From: Collinsella aerofaciens
GTDB lineage: Bacteria; Actinomycetota; Coriobacteriia; Coriobacteriales; Coriobacteriaceae
DNA length: 29,963 nt
Direction: 5' to 3'
Assembly: GCA_030826265.1 (NCBI GenBank)
Contig: JAPJOH010000028.1
Span: forward strand, 1-29,963
Of the stretch, positions 21,857 through 29,963 are shown in pieces. Every line of letters starts with the position of its first letter. The first letter of the stretch is position 1. The notes under the pieces are model-generated. The model had not been told where the DNA came from, made no database searches, and saw only the letters and a list, made by a program, of their open reading frames with translations. Made by a program: the position numbers and the translations under genes.

Positions 21857-23206
21857 CTACTCCACAACATGACCGATAAGCTCGTAGCAGAAGCTATCGG
21901 TAAACTCGACGGTCAGAATATCGCCCACGGACGCCTCGCTGGCGTCCAGATGCACCGCGCCATCGGAATCGGGCGCCTGGAACCAGGCATGGCCGATCAG
22001 CTCGGCGCCATCCTCGGTCTCTTCGATACCGTCGACGATTACCTGGGCTCGCTCGCCCACATGGGCGGCGGTGGCGGCAAAACCGAGCGACTCGGCCAGG
22101 TCCATGGCCTCCTGGGCGCGCTCGAGCTTAACCTCCTCATCGACCTGGCCCTCCATCTTGGCGGCCAGGCTACCTTCCTCACGCGAGTAGGCAAAGACAC
22201 TCGTGTAGTCAAAGCCGACGGTGTCCATAAAGTCGATAAGGTCGCGGAACTCGTCGTCGGTCTCGGTCGGGAAGCCGACCATGGCCGTGGAACGAATCAC
22301 GATGCCGGGGATGCGCTCGCGAAGGTCGCGGAACAGATCCTCGAGCTCCTGGCGTGAACCGGAGCGACGCATGGCCTTAAGAATGCGCGCGTCGCAGTGC
22401 TGCACGGGGATATCGATATAGGGCAGCACCTCGGGCGTATCGCGAATCGTCTCGATGACTTCGTCAGTCATGCCCTCGGGCTGCAGATAGAGCACGCGGA
22501 CCCAGACGTTGTGCGGGCGTACGGCCTCGGCGACGGCACGCAGCAGCTGCGCCAGATTGCGCGGCGAGCCATCGGCGACGTCCTCGTCGGCAAAGTCGGT
22601 ACCCCAGATGCCCGTGTCCTGGCCGATCAGCACGATCTCGCGCACACCGCCGGCAACCAGGTCGCGCACCTCGGAGATGATGCTCTCGGCATTGCGCGAA
22701 TGATAGCGACCGCGAATATAGGGAATCATGCAGAAGCTGCAGAAGCGGTTGCAGCCATCGGAAATCTTGACGTAGGCGACAGCACCCTCGACGGTACGTT
22801 TGACCTGCGGGATATAGGCTGCAATCTCACGCTCGACACCCAGCACGCCATCGATGACCGCCACGATGCCGTCTTCCTCGTCGGCCTTCACAAAGGCAGC
22901 GACCTCGGGCAGCTCGTCAGGCAGGTCATCGCCATAGCGCGACGGCACGCAGCCGCACATGACGATGGGGCAAGAACGAACGCCGTCCTGAACCTCGTTG
23001 GCGAGCTCGAGCGTGGTCTCGATGCTCTCGGACGTTGCGGAGGCGAGGAACGAACATGTATTGACGATGGCGATATCGGCATCCTGCGGGTCGAATGCCT
23101 CCTCGTAGCCCGCGGCGGTCAAAAGAGAACGCATGCGGTCGGTGTCAACCTCGTTCTTAGCGCACCCGAGGGTGATGTAGAGCACGGAGCCCAACGGTGT
23201 ATCCAT
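21857..23206 (-). CDS. rimO: Ribosomal protein uS12 methylthiotransferase
   Basis: RimO adds a methylthio group to an aspartate of ribosomal protein S12, using the same radical-SAM chemistry as MiaB. The 449-aa protein has the N-terminal cluster cysteines (Cys15 in LGCAKNEVD, Cys51, and Cys84 or Cys86), the radical-SAM Cys152-Cys156-Cys159 in GCNRFCSFC, and a C-terminal TRAM domain. LGCAKNEVD and the IRGRYHSR following the SAM motif are the features that separate RimO from MiaB. The ribosome-binding site is weak. It lies 27 bases after yajQ and nine bases before pgsA. Confidence 0.95.
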   Translation of the reverse strand: MDTPLGSVLYITLGCAKNEVDTDRMRSLLTAAGYEEAFDPQDADIAIVNTCSFLASATSESIETTLELANEVQDGVRSCPIVMCGCVPSRYGDDLPDELPEVAAFVKADEEDGIVAVIDGVLGVEREIAAYIPQVKRTVEGAVAYVKISDGCNRFCSFCMIPYIRGRYHSRNAESIISEVRDLVAGGVREIVLIGQDTGIWGTDFADEDVADGSPRNLAQLLRAVAEAVRPHNVWVRVLYLQPEGMTDEVIETIRDTPEVLPYIDIPVQHCDARILKAMRRSGSRQELEDLFRDLRERIPGIVIRSTAMVGFPTETDDEFRDLIDFMDTVGFDYTSVFAYSREEGSLAAKMEGQVDEEVKLERAQEAMDLAESLGFAATAAHVGERAQVIVDGIEETEDGAELIGHAWFQAPDSDGAVHLDASEASVGDILTVEFTDSFCYELIGHVVE

Positions 23207-23233
23207 GTTGGAGAGCGGTCCTTTCGATTGATA

Positions 23234-23731
23234 TTAGCGGTAGTTGGTGAACTGCAGCGGCTGGCCGTAGTCCTGGTCGCGCAGGAACTGGATCACGGTC
23301 TGCAACGCGTCCTTCGAAGCAGAGGAAACACGCAGTTTGTCGGCCTCGATGGTCACCTTGACCTTGAGCTTTTGGTCCTTGATGTCCTTGTTGATCTTCT
23401 TGGCGGTCGCCTGGTCGATACCCTCGACGATATGGCCGAGCACGCGCACGGTGCCGCCCGACGCCGCCTGCGGAGCATCCCACGAGACAGCCTTGAGGTC
23501 GATGCCGCGCTTGATGAGCTTGGAGCTCAACACGTCGATAATCTGTTTGGAGACAAAGTCGGCCGGGGCGTTGATCGTAAAGAGCTTGTCGCCCTTCGAA
23601 AGCTCGATCGTGGCGCCAGAATCCTTAAGGTCATAGCGCTGGGAAATCTCGCGCGTGGTCTGCTGGAAGGCGTTGTCGACCTCTTGCATGTTGACCTCGG
23701 ACACGACGTCGAAGCTGGAATCTTTAGCCAT
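23234..23731 (-). CDS. YajQ family nucleotide-binding protein
   Basis: The 165-aa protein is a full-length YajQ (UPF0234) family member, with SSFDVVSEVNMQEVDNAFQQ at the N-terminus, a middle IKRGIDLKAV and the C-terminal LRVSSASKDALQTVIQFLRDQDYGQPLQFTNYR. Family members bind nucleotides or RNA, and a Xanthomonas homologue binds cyclic di-GMP, but the role in Gram-positives is unclear. GAAAGGA supports the ATG at 23731. It is located between a RodZ-like gene (26 bases away) and rimO on the same strand, so it is probably part of the same long transcript. Confidence 0.93.
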   Translation of the reverse strand: MAKDSSFDVVSEVNMQEVDNAFQQTTREISQRYDLKDSGATIELSKGDKLFTINAPADFVSKQIIDVLSSKLIKRGIDLKAVSWDAPQAASGGTVRVLGHIVEGIDQATAKKINKDIKDQKLKVKVTIEADKLRVSSASKDALQTVIQFLRDQDYGQPLQFTNYR

Positions 23732-23757
23732 GATGTTTCCTTTCGCGTACGAGCGAC

Positions 23758-25269
23758 TTAGTAGCTATCGTACGAATAGTCGGTAGAATCGGTGGGCGTC
23801 TGACCGTCAGTTGCGGTATCGGCGCCATCCGTGGACTGGGCATCGGTACCGTCGGTGGTATCGGTACCATCGGTGGTGTCGGTACCATCAGAACTTTCAC
23901 CATTCTCGGAATCAGTCGTCTCCTTCTTGGGAACGGTGATCGTCACACGCGCCACGCCCGAGGTCTTGGTATCGTAACGAACCTTTTCACCGTTCTTGGT
24001 AACGGTGACATCGGAAGGCTTGGACGTGGTGATCTCGATCGAGGACTCGGGCGAGTACTCCTGCTCAAAGGGGCCAGTCGCTTGGGCGCCATAGACCGAC
24101 TTGCCGTCGACCTTGACCTCAATCCACGCGGTCTTTCCCTTGGCAACGGAGACTTTGACCTTCGTGACCTCGTTCTCTTCCTTCTTGGCCGTCGTCTTGG
24201 TAGCGTCCGAGTCAGTCGACTCATCCGTCGCCTCATCGGTGTCTTCGTCCTCGTCGACCGTTTCGGTCTTCTTAGAAGACTTCTTGGTCGTCGTCTTGGT
24301 AGCAGTGGGCGTCTCGGGCGTGGTCTCGGGCGCCGAAGATGCGCAGCCGCGCAGAAGCACCACGATGAGCACAATCAACAACAGCGCAACGGCACCGATG
24401 CCGGCGTAGACGATACGCGGATCGAGCCCGTTGTTTTGAGGAGTACGTGATCCGCCGCGTCCACGATTGGAACTGCTGCGGCTGCCTCCCTGAGGCATAC
24501 GACCACGATTGCTATCGGAACGGCCGCGATAGCCACCCTGGCCCTGAAGGCTGCGCTGACCCGAGCGGGGCGCAAGTTCACCGCGGCCTTGATAGCCACG
24601 CTGGCCCGAACGCGGAGCCGAAGAGCGCTGGCCATACGGCTGTGATTGAGAGCGAAGACGCGGCGTCACCTGCGTGGCATCGGCATCCGCATAGCCACCG
24701 CGAGAGCGACCAGAAGAGACCCCACGGTAACCGCGATCGGAATAGCCGCCGTCGCCGTAGCCGGCACGAGGGTCACGAGCCACGCCGCGGGCAGCGGGAA
24801 GTGCACGGTCCTCGGGCATCGGCGTACTGCGGAACCGGTCACGCTGCGAACGAATCTCCTCGCCCGAACCCGTCTCGGTAATATAACCGGCCTGCTGAGG
24901 ACGCTGTCCATAACGCGTCGAACGACCGCCCTGAACCATCAGGAAGCGCCCGTTATCGACCGAGGAACGCGAATTGACGTAGCCAGCGGCGTCCTGAAAA
25001 CGACCGCCCTGCTGCGACGTCTCGCGCTCATATGCCATCAGATCGTCAAAGTAGGCATTGACGACCTCGCGCGGATTGAGGCCCAAAAAGCGAGCATAGC
25101 TCGAAATCATGCCCTGCGCATAGCCGCGCGGCGGCATCGAAGCAAAGTTACCGGTCTCGAAAAACTCGATGATCTGCGGCCTGATTTTGATGGTGTTGGC
25201 GACTTGCTGAATGGAAAGGCCCATTCGGCGACGCTGCTCGAGCAGCATGTCACCAAAGCGTGCAGCCAT
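23758..25269 (-). CDS. RodZ-like membrane protein (HTH_25 and DUF4115)
   Basis: RodZ-like proteins link the cytoplasmic shape or division machinery to the membrane. The 503-aa protein has an N-terminal helix-turn-helix (about 1-70, FGDMLLEQRRRMGLSIQQVA), a long Arg/Gly/Ser/Tyr/Gln-rich disordered region (about 85-280), one membrane helix (about 284-307), an acidic Thr-rich segment, a C-terminal DUF4115 beta domain (about 370-448) and a repetitive Thr/Asp/Gly tail to residue 503. The order matches Bacillus YmfM/RodZ, but that protein is shorter and lacks the RG-rich region and tail. The ATG overlaps the ftsK stop codon by one base (TGATG), indicating coupling. Its location after ftsK and before pgsA is the same as in Bacillus. 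Confidence 0.88.
   Translation of the reverse strand: MAARFGDMLLEQRRRMGLSIQQVANTIKIRPQIIEFFETGNFASMPPRGYAQGMISSYARFLGLNPREVVNAYFDDLMAYERETSQQGGRFQDAAGYVNSRSSVDNGRFLMVQGGRSTRYGQRPQQAGYITETGSGEEIRSQRDRFRSTPMPEDRALPAARGVARDPRAGYGDGGYSDRGYRGVSSGRSRGGYADADATQVTPRLRSQSQPYGQRSSAPRSGQRGYQGRGELAPRSGQRSLQGQGGYRGRSDSNRGRMPQGGSRSSSNRGRGGSRTPQNNGLDPRIVYAGIGAVALLLIVLIVVLLRGCASSAPETTPETPTATKTTTKKSSKKTETVDEDEDTDEATDESTDSDATKTTAKKEENEVTKVKVSVAKGKTAWIEVKVDGKSVYGAQATGPFEQEYSPESSIEITTSKPSDVTVTKNGEKVRYDTKTSGVARVTITVPKKETTDSENGESSDGTDTTDGTDTTDGTDAQSTDGADTATDGQTPTDSTDYSYDSY
23845..23889 (-). repeat. 18-bp in-frame tandem repeat in the RodZ-like tail
   Basis: The unit GGTACCRTCGGTGGTRTC occurs at 23845-23862 and 23863-23880 with a partial third copy to 23889. 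Each unit adds six residues (Thr/Asp/Gly rich), so copy-number change would alter tail length without a frameshift. Confidence 0.7.
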
Positions 25270-28049
25270 CAGAATCCTCCAAACTCACGATCTTCACGTG
25301 CCATCTCGGCGTCGACAGATTCCAGCGCGGCAAGCCCCTCCTCGTCCAGCAGGACCTCGCGCGGCTTGGAACCGTCGGGCGGACCGACGACACCCTTTTC
25401 TTCCAGCATGTCCATAATACGCCCGGCGCGCGCATAGCCAACCTTCAGACGACGTTGCAGACCAGATGTGGAGCCAAGCTGCGATTCCACCACAATATGG
25501 GCGGCTTCCCAAATGAGAGGATCATCGTCTTGCGGCTCGGCGACTCCGGTGCGGACAATGCCGCCGCCACCCGCCATGGACATGGAAGCGGGCGCCACGG
25601 CAGACAGGATCTCCTCGTGGTAGTCGGGCTCGCTCTGCGACTTGACGAACTCGACAATCTCGTTGATTTCGTCATCCGAGACAAAGCAGCCCTGGATACG
25701 GCGAGGCTTGCCCCAGTCGACCTTTGAGAACAGCATGTCGCCCAAACCAGTGAGCTTTTCGGCGCCCATCTGATCAATGATGACGCGCGAGTCGATACCC
25801 GTGGCGACGTTAAAGGCGATGCGGTTGGTGATGTTAGCCTTGATAAGGCCCGTCACCACGTTAGAGCTCGGGCGCTGCGTGGCCACGATAAGGTGGATAC
25901 CGGCGGCACGGCCCAGCTGAGCAATACGCACGATCGAGGCCTCGACATCCTTACCGGCGACCATCATCAGGTCCGAGAGCTCGTCGATGATGATGACCAG
26001 GTAGGGCATCTTTTGCGGCGGGTTATCGTAATGCTCAAACTCGCCGGCGGCCTGCTTTTCGTTGTAGGTCGAGATCTTACGCACGTTGAGACGCTCGAAG
26101 ACCTTCAGGCGACGCTCCATCTCGGACACGGCCCATTGCAGAGCGCTCGCGGCCTGCTTGGGCTCGGTCACTACAGGCACGTAAAGATGCGGCAGACCGT
26201 TATAGCCCGCAAGCTCGACGCGCTTGGGGTCGACCATGATCAGGCGAACGTCCTCGGGAAGGGCGCGCATGAGCAAGGTCGTGATGATGGAGTTGATCAT
26301 GACCGACTTACCGGAACCCGTGGTACCGGCGATCAGCAGGTGGGGCATCTTGGCAAGGTCGGCGACGACCGGCGTACCCTCGGCATCTCGACCGATGGCG
26401 AGCTCGAGCGGACCGCCCTTCACATAGGGAAGCACGTCGCCCAGGTTGACGTTCTGGCGCTTGCGATTGGGGATCTCGATACCCACAAGCGAGGTGCCGG
26501 GGATCGGGGCAAAGATACGCACGGACTGGGCAGCAAGCGATAGCGCGATATCGTCCTCGAGGCTCGAAATCTTGCTCACGCGCTCGCCCTCGCCAGGTTG
26601 CAGCTTAAAGGTCGTCACCGTGGGGCCGGCGATCCAGCCGACCACGCGGGCACTACGACCAAACTCCAGCAAGGTGGACTGAAGCGACTCGGCAGTCTGT
26701 TCCAGCTCCTTGTCAGAAGACGCGGAGGAAGCCGACTGCGGGTTGGCATGCAGAATCTCAAGTGGCGGAAGTTTGAGGCCGTCCTCTTCTTCGCCCTCGT
26801 TATCTGCGGCGCCGCCGTCCGCTCCCCCATCGCTAGCCGCAGCCGATTCGACAGCACTCAAGGCAGGCGCATCGGCAACCTTGGGATGCTTCAAGAAGTC
26901 GGGAATCTGAGGTGCTGCCGAGACAGGATTCACGGCAAACGGCGGCTCGGACTCGTCGATCTTATCGGGGTCGTCTTCCATCGAAAGCTGACCGGTTACC
27001 TGGTCGCGCTTTGCATGGCGACGCGGCAGCAAAGTTGTCTTTGCGGTCTCAATCGGAGCCTCGTCGTCCTCGTCATCGCCCTCGGTGAGCTCAATCTCGC
27101 TCTCGGACCAAGACGGGTCGGGCTCACTCGTATTGAGTTTGGGCGCAGCCTTGCCCTTCTTGGCATGGCGGCGCGGCAACAGCGTCGTCTTAGCGCGCTC
27201 AGCTTCCACGGCATCGGACACGTCGACAAACGGGTCCTCGTCCTCGTCGTCATCGTCCAAAACCGGGTCCACATCGTTGCCCATGACCGTGGTCACGGCA
27301 GCATCGGAGCCCTTTTGACGAAGAATGCTCAGGTGAGGACGGGCAACGCCGGGCACCGACAGGGCCTCATCGTCACCCCACGGACTCGCGTTAACATCGG
27401 CACGACGGCGCTCGGCAAAATCAGCCGCACGGTCGCGAGCAGAGCGCAAAACGCCGCCCACCGAAAAGCCGATGATGACCAGGCCCACGACGACAAGGCC
27501 CAACAGGACCACCATCGCGATAGGCTTACCCAGGGCATTCTGCAGCGCACTCGCAATAAACGCACCAATGTAGCCACCCGAGGCGGACAGATTTTGCGGC
27601 GTGAACATAAGGTCGCACGAGTCGCTCGTACCTGGCACCATCAACGAAAGAATGGAGACGACGGCGATAAAGACCACGGCGCCGCCCGCAACAGAGCGCG
27701 CGTTGAGCGGCGAGTCCTCGCCTAAAAAGAGCGTGGCGGCAAACAGCAAAATGACGATCGGCAGCACGTAGGCGCCCAGACCAAAGCCCAAGTGGTAGAA
27801 ACCGGCAACCGCAGCCGTAACGGGCGCAGTCGCCGGCGAAATCACGGCAATAAAGGACGCAATCGCCAAGACGGCAATGACCACGCCGGCGACATCGCGG
27901 TTGGCCGAGGGCTCGACCAAGGGCTCAAAATCATCGAAGTCCGCCTCGTGGCCCTTATTGGCACGCAGATGGGAACCGGCACCCTTAGCAGATGCCGGTT
28001 GGTTGTTGGCCTTATTGCCTTTGGCGTTTTGTGCAGATCCGCGCGCCAA
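25269..28049 (-). CDS. ftsK: DNA translocase FtsK/SpoIIIE
   Basis: FtsK pumps chromosome ends across the closing septum. The 926-aa protein has four hydrophobic membrane segments (about 52-200), an acidic disordered linker (about 205-450), the motor domain with Walker A GTTGSGKS (575-582) and Walker B YLVIIIDELSDLM, and the C-terminal gamma winged helix (AAHIVVESQLGSTSGLQRRLKVGYARAGRIMD) that reads polar DNA motifs. The start is TTG at 28049, supported by GGAGG six bases upstream, one base after the rnj stop. A basic motif AKTTLLPRRHAK is present twice in the linker, exactly 50 residues apart. The stop overlaps the RodZ-like start. Confidence 0.96.
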   Translation of the reverse strand: MARGSAQNAKGNKANNQPASAKGAGSHLRANKGHEADFDDFEPLVEPSANRDVAGVVIAVLAIASFIAVISPATAPVTAAVAGFYHLGFGLGAYVLPIVILLFAATLFLGEDSPLNARSVAGGAVVFIAVVSILSLMVPGTSDSCDLMFTPQNLSASGGYIGAFIASALQNALGKPIAMVVLLGLVVVGLVIIGFSVGGVLRSARDRAADFAERRRADVNASPWGDDEALSVPGVARPHLSILRQKGSDAAVTTVMGNDVDPVLDDDDEDEDPFVDVSDAVEAERAKTTLLPRRHAKKGKAAPKLNTSEPDPSWSESEIELTEGDDEDDEAPIETAKTTLLPRRHAKRDQVTGQLSMEDDPDKIDESEPPFAVNPVSAAPQIPDFLKHPKVADAPALSAVESAAASDGGADGGAADNEGEEEDGLKLPPLEILHANPQSASSASSDKELEQTAESLQSTLLEFGRSARVVGWIAGPTVTTFKLQPGEGERVSKISSLEDDIALSLAAQSVRIFAPIPGTSLVGIEIPNRKRQNVNLGDVLPYVKGGPLELAIGRDAEGTPVVADLAKMPHLLIAGTTGSGKSVMINSIITTLLMRALPEDVRLIMVDPKRVELAGYNGLPHLYVPVVTEPKQAASALQWAVSEMERRLKVFERLNVRKISTYNEKQAAGEFEHYDNPPQKMPYLVIIIDELSDLMMVAGKDVEASIVRIAQLGRAAGIHLIVATQRPSSNVVTGLIKANITNRIAFNVATGIDSRVIIDQMGAEKLTGLGDMLFSKVDWGKPRRIQGCFVSDDEINEIVEFVKSQSEPDYHEEILSAVAPASMSMAGGGGIVRTGVAEPQDDDPLIWEAAHIVVESQLGSTSGLQRRLKVGYARAGRIMDMLEEKGVVGPPDGSKPREVLLDEEGLAALESVDAEMAREDREFGGF

Positions 28050-28050
28050 A

Positions 28051-29721
28051 CTAAACCTCCATGACGACCGGGATGATCATCGGACGAGTGCGCGTACGGC
28101 TCCAGATAAAGTTGGAGAGCGAGTCGCGCACGGCCTTGCGAATGGCATCGGAACCGCTGCTCGTAAAGCTGAACTTGCCCTTCTCGATCGTCTTCATAAT
28201 GGACGCGGAGGCATCCTCGGAGAACTGGTCGTCGATGGCAAACGAGACGCCGCGGCCCGAGAACTCGATGGCCTCGATCTTCTTGTGCTTGAGCGAGACG
28301 ATGGCAACAGCGGTAACCATACCGTCGTTGGCGAGCTTCTGACGATCACGCAAGACGATGGGGTCGGTATCGCCGATGCGCAGACCGTCGACGTAAACGA
28401 CGCCGGACTCGACGGGCGTACCGCGCTTAACGATACCGCAGCGCATCTCGAGCGTGTCGCCGTTGTCGAGGATAAAGATATGATCGTCCTTGAGACCCAT
28501 CTTGCGGGCCAGTTGGGCATGGGCGCGCAGATGCACGGCTTCACCGTGAACCGGCATAAAGTACGTGGGCTTGGCCATGGCCATCAGGAGCTTGAGCTCC
28601 TCCTGGCTACCGTGACCGGAAACGTGAACGAGAGCGCGGTTCTTATCCCACACGTCGCAGCCGAGCTTGGCCAGGCTGTTGACGACCTGCTGTACGGCTT
28701 TCTCATTGCCGGGAACAGGAGTTGCCGAGAGGATAACGGTATCGCCCTCGTGGATGGAGAGCGTCTTGTGCTCGCCATTGGCCATGCGGGACAGGGCCGA
28801 CAGCGGCTCGCCCTGCGAACCGGTGCACATGACGACAATCTTGTCGTCAGGCAGGTTATCAATGTCAAAGGCATCGATGATATCGGCGTCGTCGATGTTG
28901 AGGTAGCCAAGCTCGCGCGCCACGCGGGTGTTAGTGAGCATGGAGCGACCGGTCACAACGACCTTACGGCCGCACTTGCGGGCGGCATCGCAGATCTGCT
29001 GCAAACGATGGATGTGGCTCGAGAACGACGCGACGAACACGCGACCCGGGGCGTTCTTGATGGCGTGCAGCAGGTTGGGACCAACCTCGGCCTCTGACTT
29101 GGTAAAGCCGGGAACCGTGGCATTGGTGGAGTCGGAAAGCAGTAGGTCGATGCCCTGCTTAGCAAAGCGACTGATAGCGGCATAGTCGGGCGTGACGCCA
29201 TCGATGGGCGTCTGGTCGAGCTTAAAGTCGCCGGTGTGCATAACGGTGCCCTGATTTGTGCGGATGAACACGCCCAGAGCGCCGGGGATGGAGTGCGTCA
29301 TCGAGAAGAAGTCGAGCGAGATGCCGCCGAGGTTGACATGGCTGCCGCCCTTGACCTCGCGGAACTTGGGTGCGCGGATGCGGAACTCAGAAAGCTTGCC
29401 CTCGATAAAGCCAAGCGTCAGCTTGCTCGAGAAGATGGGCACCTTATTGTTGAGGTCCTGCAGCAGGTACGGAAGCGAACCGGTGTGGTCCTCGTGGCCG
29501 TGGGTGACGACGATACCGCGGAGCTTCTCCTCGTTCTCCAGAACATAGGTGTAGTCGGGAAGCACCAGATCGATACCAGGCTGGGAGTCATCCGGGAACA
29601 TGAGACCGGCGTCGACGAGCACCATGTCGTCGCCGCACTCGAAGACCGTCATGTTCTTGCCGATGCCGTCAAGGCCGCCGAGCGGAATGATCTTCAAGGG
29701 AGATGATTTTTTAGCTGCCAT
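28051..29721 (-). CDS. rnj: Ribonuclease J
   Basis: RNase J combines 5'-3' exonuclease and endonuclease activity in RNA decay and processing. The 556-aa protein has the metallo-beta-lactamase motif THGHEDHTG (HGHEDH at 74-79), the beta-CASP segments including SDSTNATVPGFT and VMCTGSQGEPLSALSRMA, and PVHGEAVHLRAHAQLA near the C-terminal end of the core. The N-terminus lacks the long basic extension of some actinobacterial enzymes. The ATG at 29721 has AAAGGAAACC upstream at a slightly long spacing. It is followed by ftsK one base after the stop, matching the rnjB-spoIIIE order in Bacillus. Confidence 0.96.
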   Translation of the reverse strand: MAAKKSSPLKIIPLGGLDGIGKNMTVFECGDDMVLVDAGLMFPDDSQPGIDLVLPDYTYVLENEEKLRGIVVTHGHEDHTGSLPYLLQDLNNKVPIFSSKLTLGFIEGKLSEFRIRAPKFREVKGGSHVNLGGISLDFFSMTHSIPGALGVFIRTNQGTVMHTGDFKLDQTPIDGVTPDYAAISRFAKQGIDLLLSDSTNATVPGFTKSEAEVGPNLLHAIKNAPGRVFVASFSSHIHRLQQICDAARKCGRKVVVTGRSMLTNTRVARELGYLNIDDADIIDAFDIDNLPDDKIVVMCTGSQGEPLSALSRMANGEHKTLSIHEGDTVILSATPVPGNEKAVQQVVNSLAKLGCDVWDKNRALVHVSGHGSQEELKLLMAMAKPTYFMPVHGEAVHLRAHAQLARKMGLKDDHIFILDNGDTLEMRCGIVKRGTPVESGVVYVDGLRIGDTDPIVLRDRQKLANDGMVTAVAIVSLKHKKIEAIEFSGRGVSFAIDDQFSEDASASIMKTIEKGKFSFTSSGSDAIRKAVRDSLSNFIWSRTRTRPMIIPVVMEV

Positions 29722-29963
29722 AGGTTAGTGTGGTTTCCTTTCTTCGAAACGGGTCTGGAACAACCGACGGGGCGCTTCTGGCAAACCGACCGCCGGGAAC
29801 GTACAACAATGCATCGCAGAGTCGATGCAATAACCACAGTATGATACCCATTTGCACAACAACAGACCACCCATGCATCAAAGCCCCATCTGAACTGGTC
29901 CATCCCGCCGGTCTGGGGCCATCGGGGGCCGGGGCGGGTTAAGTTTGTCGCGAGTTCCGCACG
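29722..29963. other. Upstream region of rnj, no gene seen
   Basis: These 242 bases hold a 7-bp hairpin (29810-29816 with 29823-29829), a GC-rich imperfect dyad (CCCGCC and GGCGGG, about 29907-29939) and AT-richer sequence on the minus strand that may contain the rnj promoter (TATCAT about 29843-29848, no good -35). No convincing coding frame is present. Confidence 0.4.

Noticed and set aside
22397..23761. 454-codon plus-strand open frame
   Set aside because: It is antisense to rimO and yajQ, rich in Asp/His/Arg/Leu as typical shadow frames, with no recognisable domain or ribosome-binding site.
27877..29097. 406-codon plus-strand open frame
   Set aside because: It is antisense to ftsK and rnj and has no domain signature.

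Overview
This window reads as a chromosomal backbone segment from a Gram-positive, moderately high-GC anaerobe, most likely a member of the Coriobacteriia (Collinsella-like). The evidence is a mixture of actinobacterial traits (a pgsA / GarA-type FHA / Rv1828-type MerR cluster) and Firmicutes-like traits (RNase J, RNase Y, SpoVS, DUF1836, Bacillus-type SOS boxes of the form CGAAC-N4-GTTCG). The taxon is an inference from protein families and gene order; no rRNA is present. Twenty-nine protein-coding genes are supported and no tRNA, rRNA, CRISPR array or transposase was found.

Layout. 1-5142 (+): a hairpin-rich leader, a CDP-alcohol phosphatidyltransferase, an FHA protein, a MerR regulator, adenine phosphoribosyltransferase, a secreted coiled-coil NlpC/P60 hydrolase and a DegV lipid-binding protein behind two operator-like dyads. 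5216-6919 (-): a DUF1836 regulator and thioredoxin reductase. 7038-8339 (+): a processive diacylglycerol glycosyltransferase. 8340-8736: a 397-base convergent intergenic region with two very long, related palindromic elements and a third hairpin. 8737-10132 (-): dut, nrdR and a membrane LysM protein, divergent from lexA and a membrane acyltransferase (10293-11641, +). 11626-29721 (-): an almost unbroken run, in transcription order rnj, ftsK, rodZ-like, yajQ, rimO, pgsA, cinA C-domain, recA, recX, rny, a GHKL ATPase, spoVS, miaB, miaA, hflX.

How the genes work together. The right half closely mirrors the Bacillus rnjB-spoIIIE-ymfM-pgsA-cinA-recA-rny-spoVS-miaB neighbourhood and combines RNA turnover, DNA segregation, envelope lipid synthesis, recombination and tRNA/ribosome modification. 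The SOS circuit is visible in full: three LexA boxes spaced exactly 28 bp apart between lexA and a YneA-like LysM gene, and a perfect box in the recA promoter spacer. Junctions are tight, with TAATG or TGATG overlaps at lexA/acyltransferase, miaB/miaA, miaA/hflX and ftsK/rodZ.

The most unusual signals are the two palindromic elements at 8353-8456 and 8616-8724, which share a conserved core but have unrelated, individually self-complementary arms; a 12-bp inverted repeat that buries the nrdR start codon; a helically phased TTTGGTC array upstream of the recA promoter; and a GHKL ATPase at the position occupied by ymdB in Bacillus.
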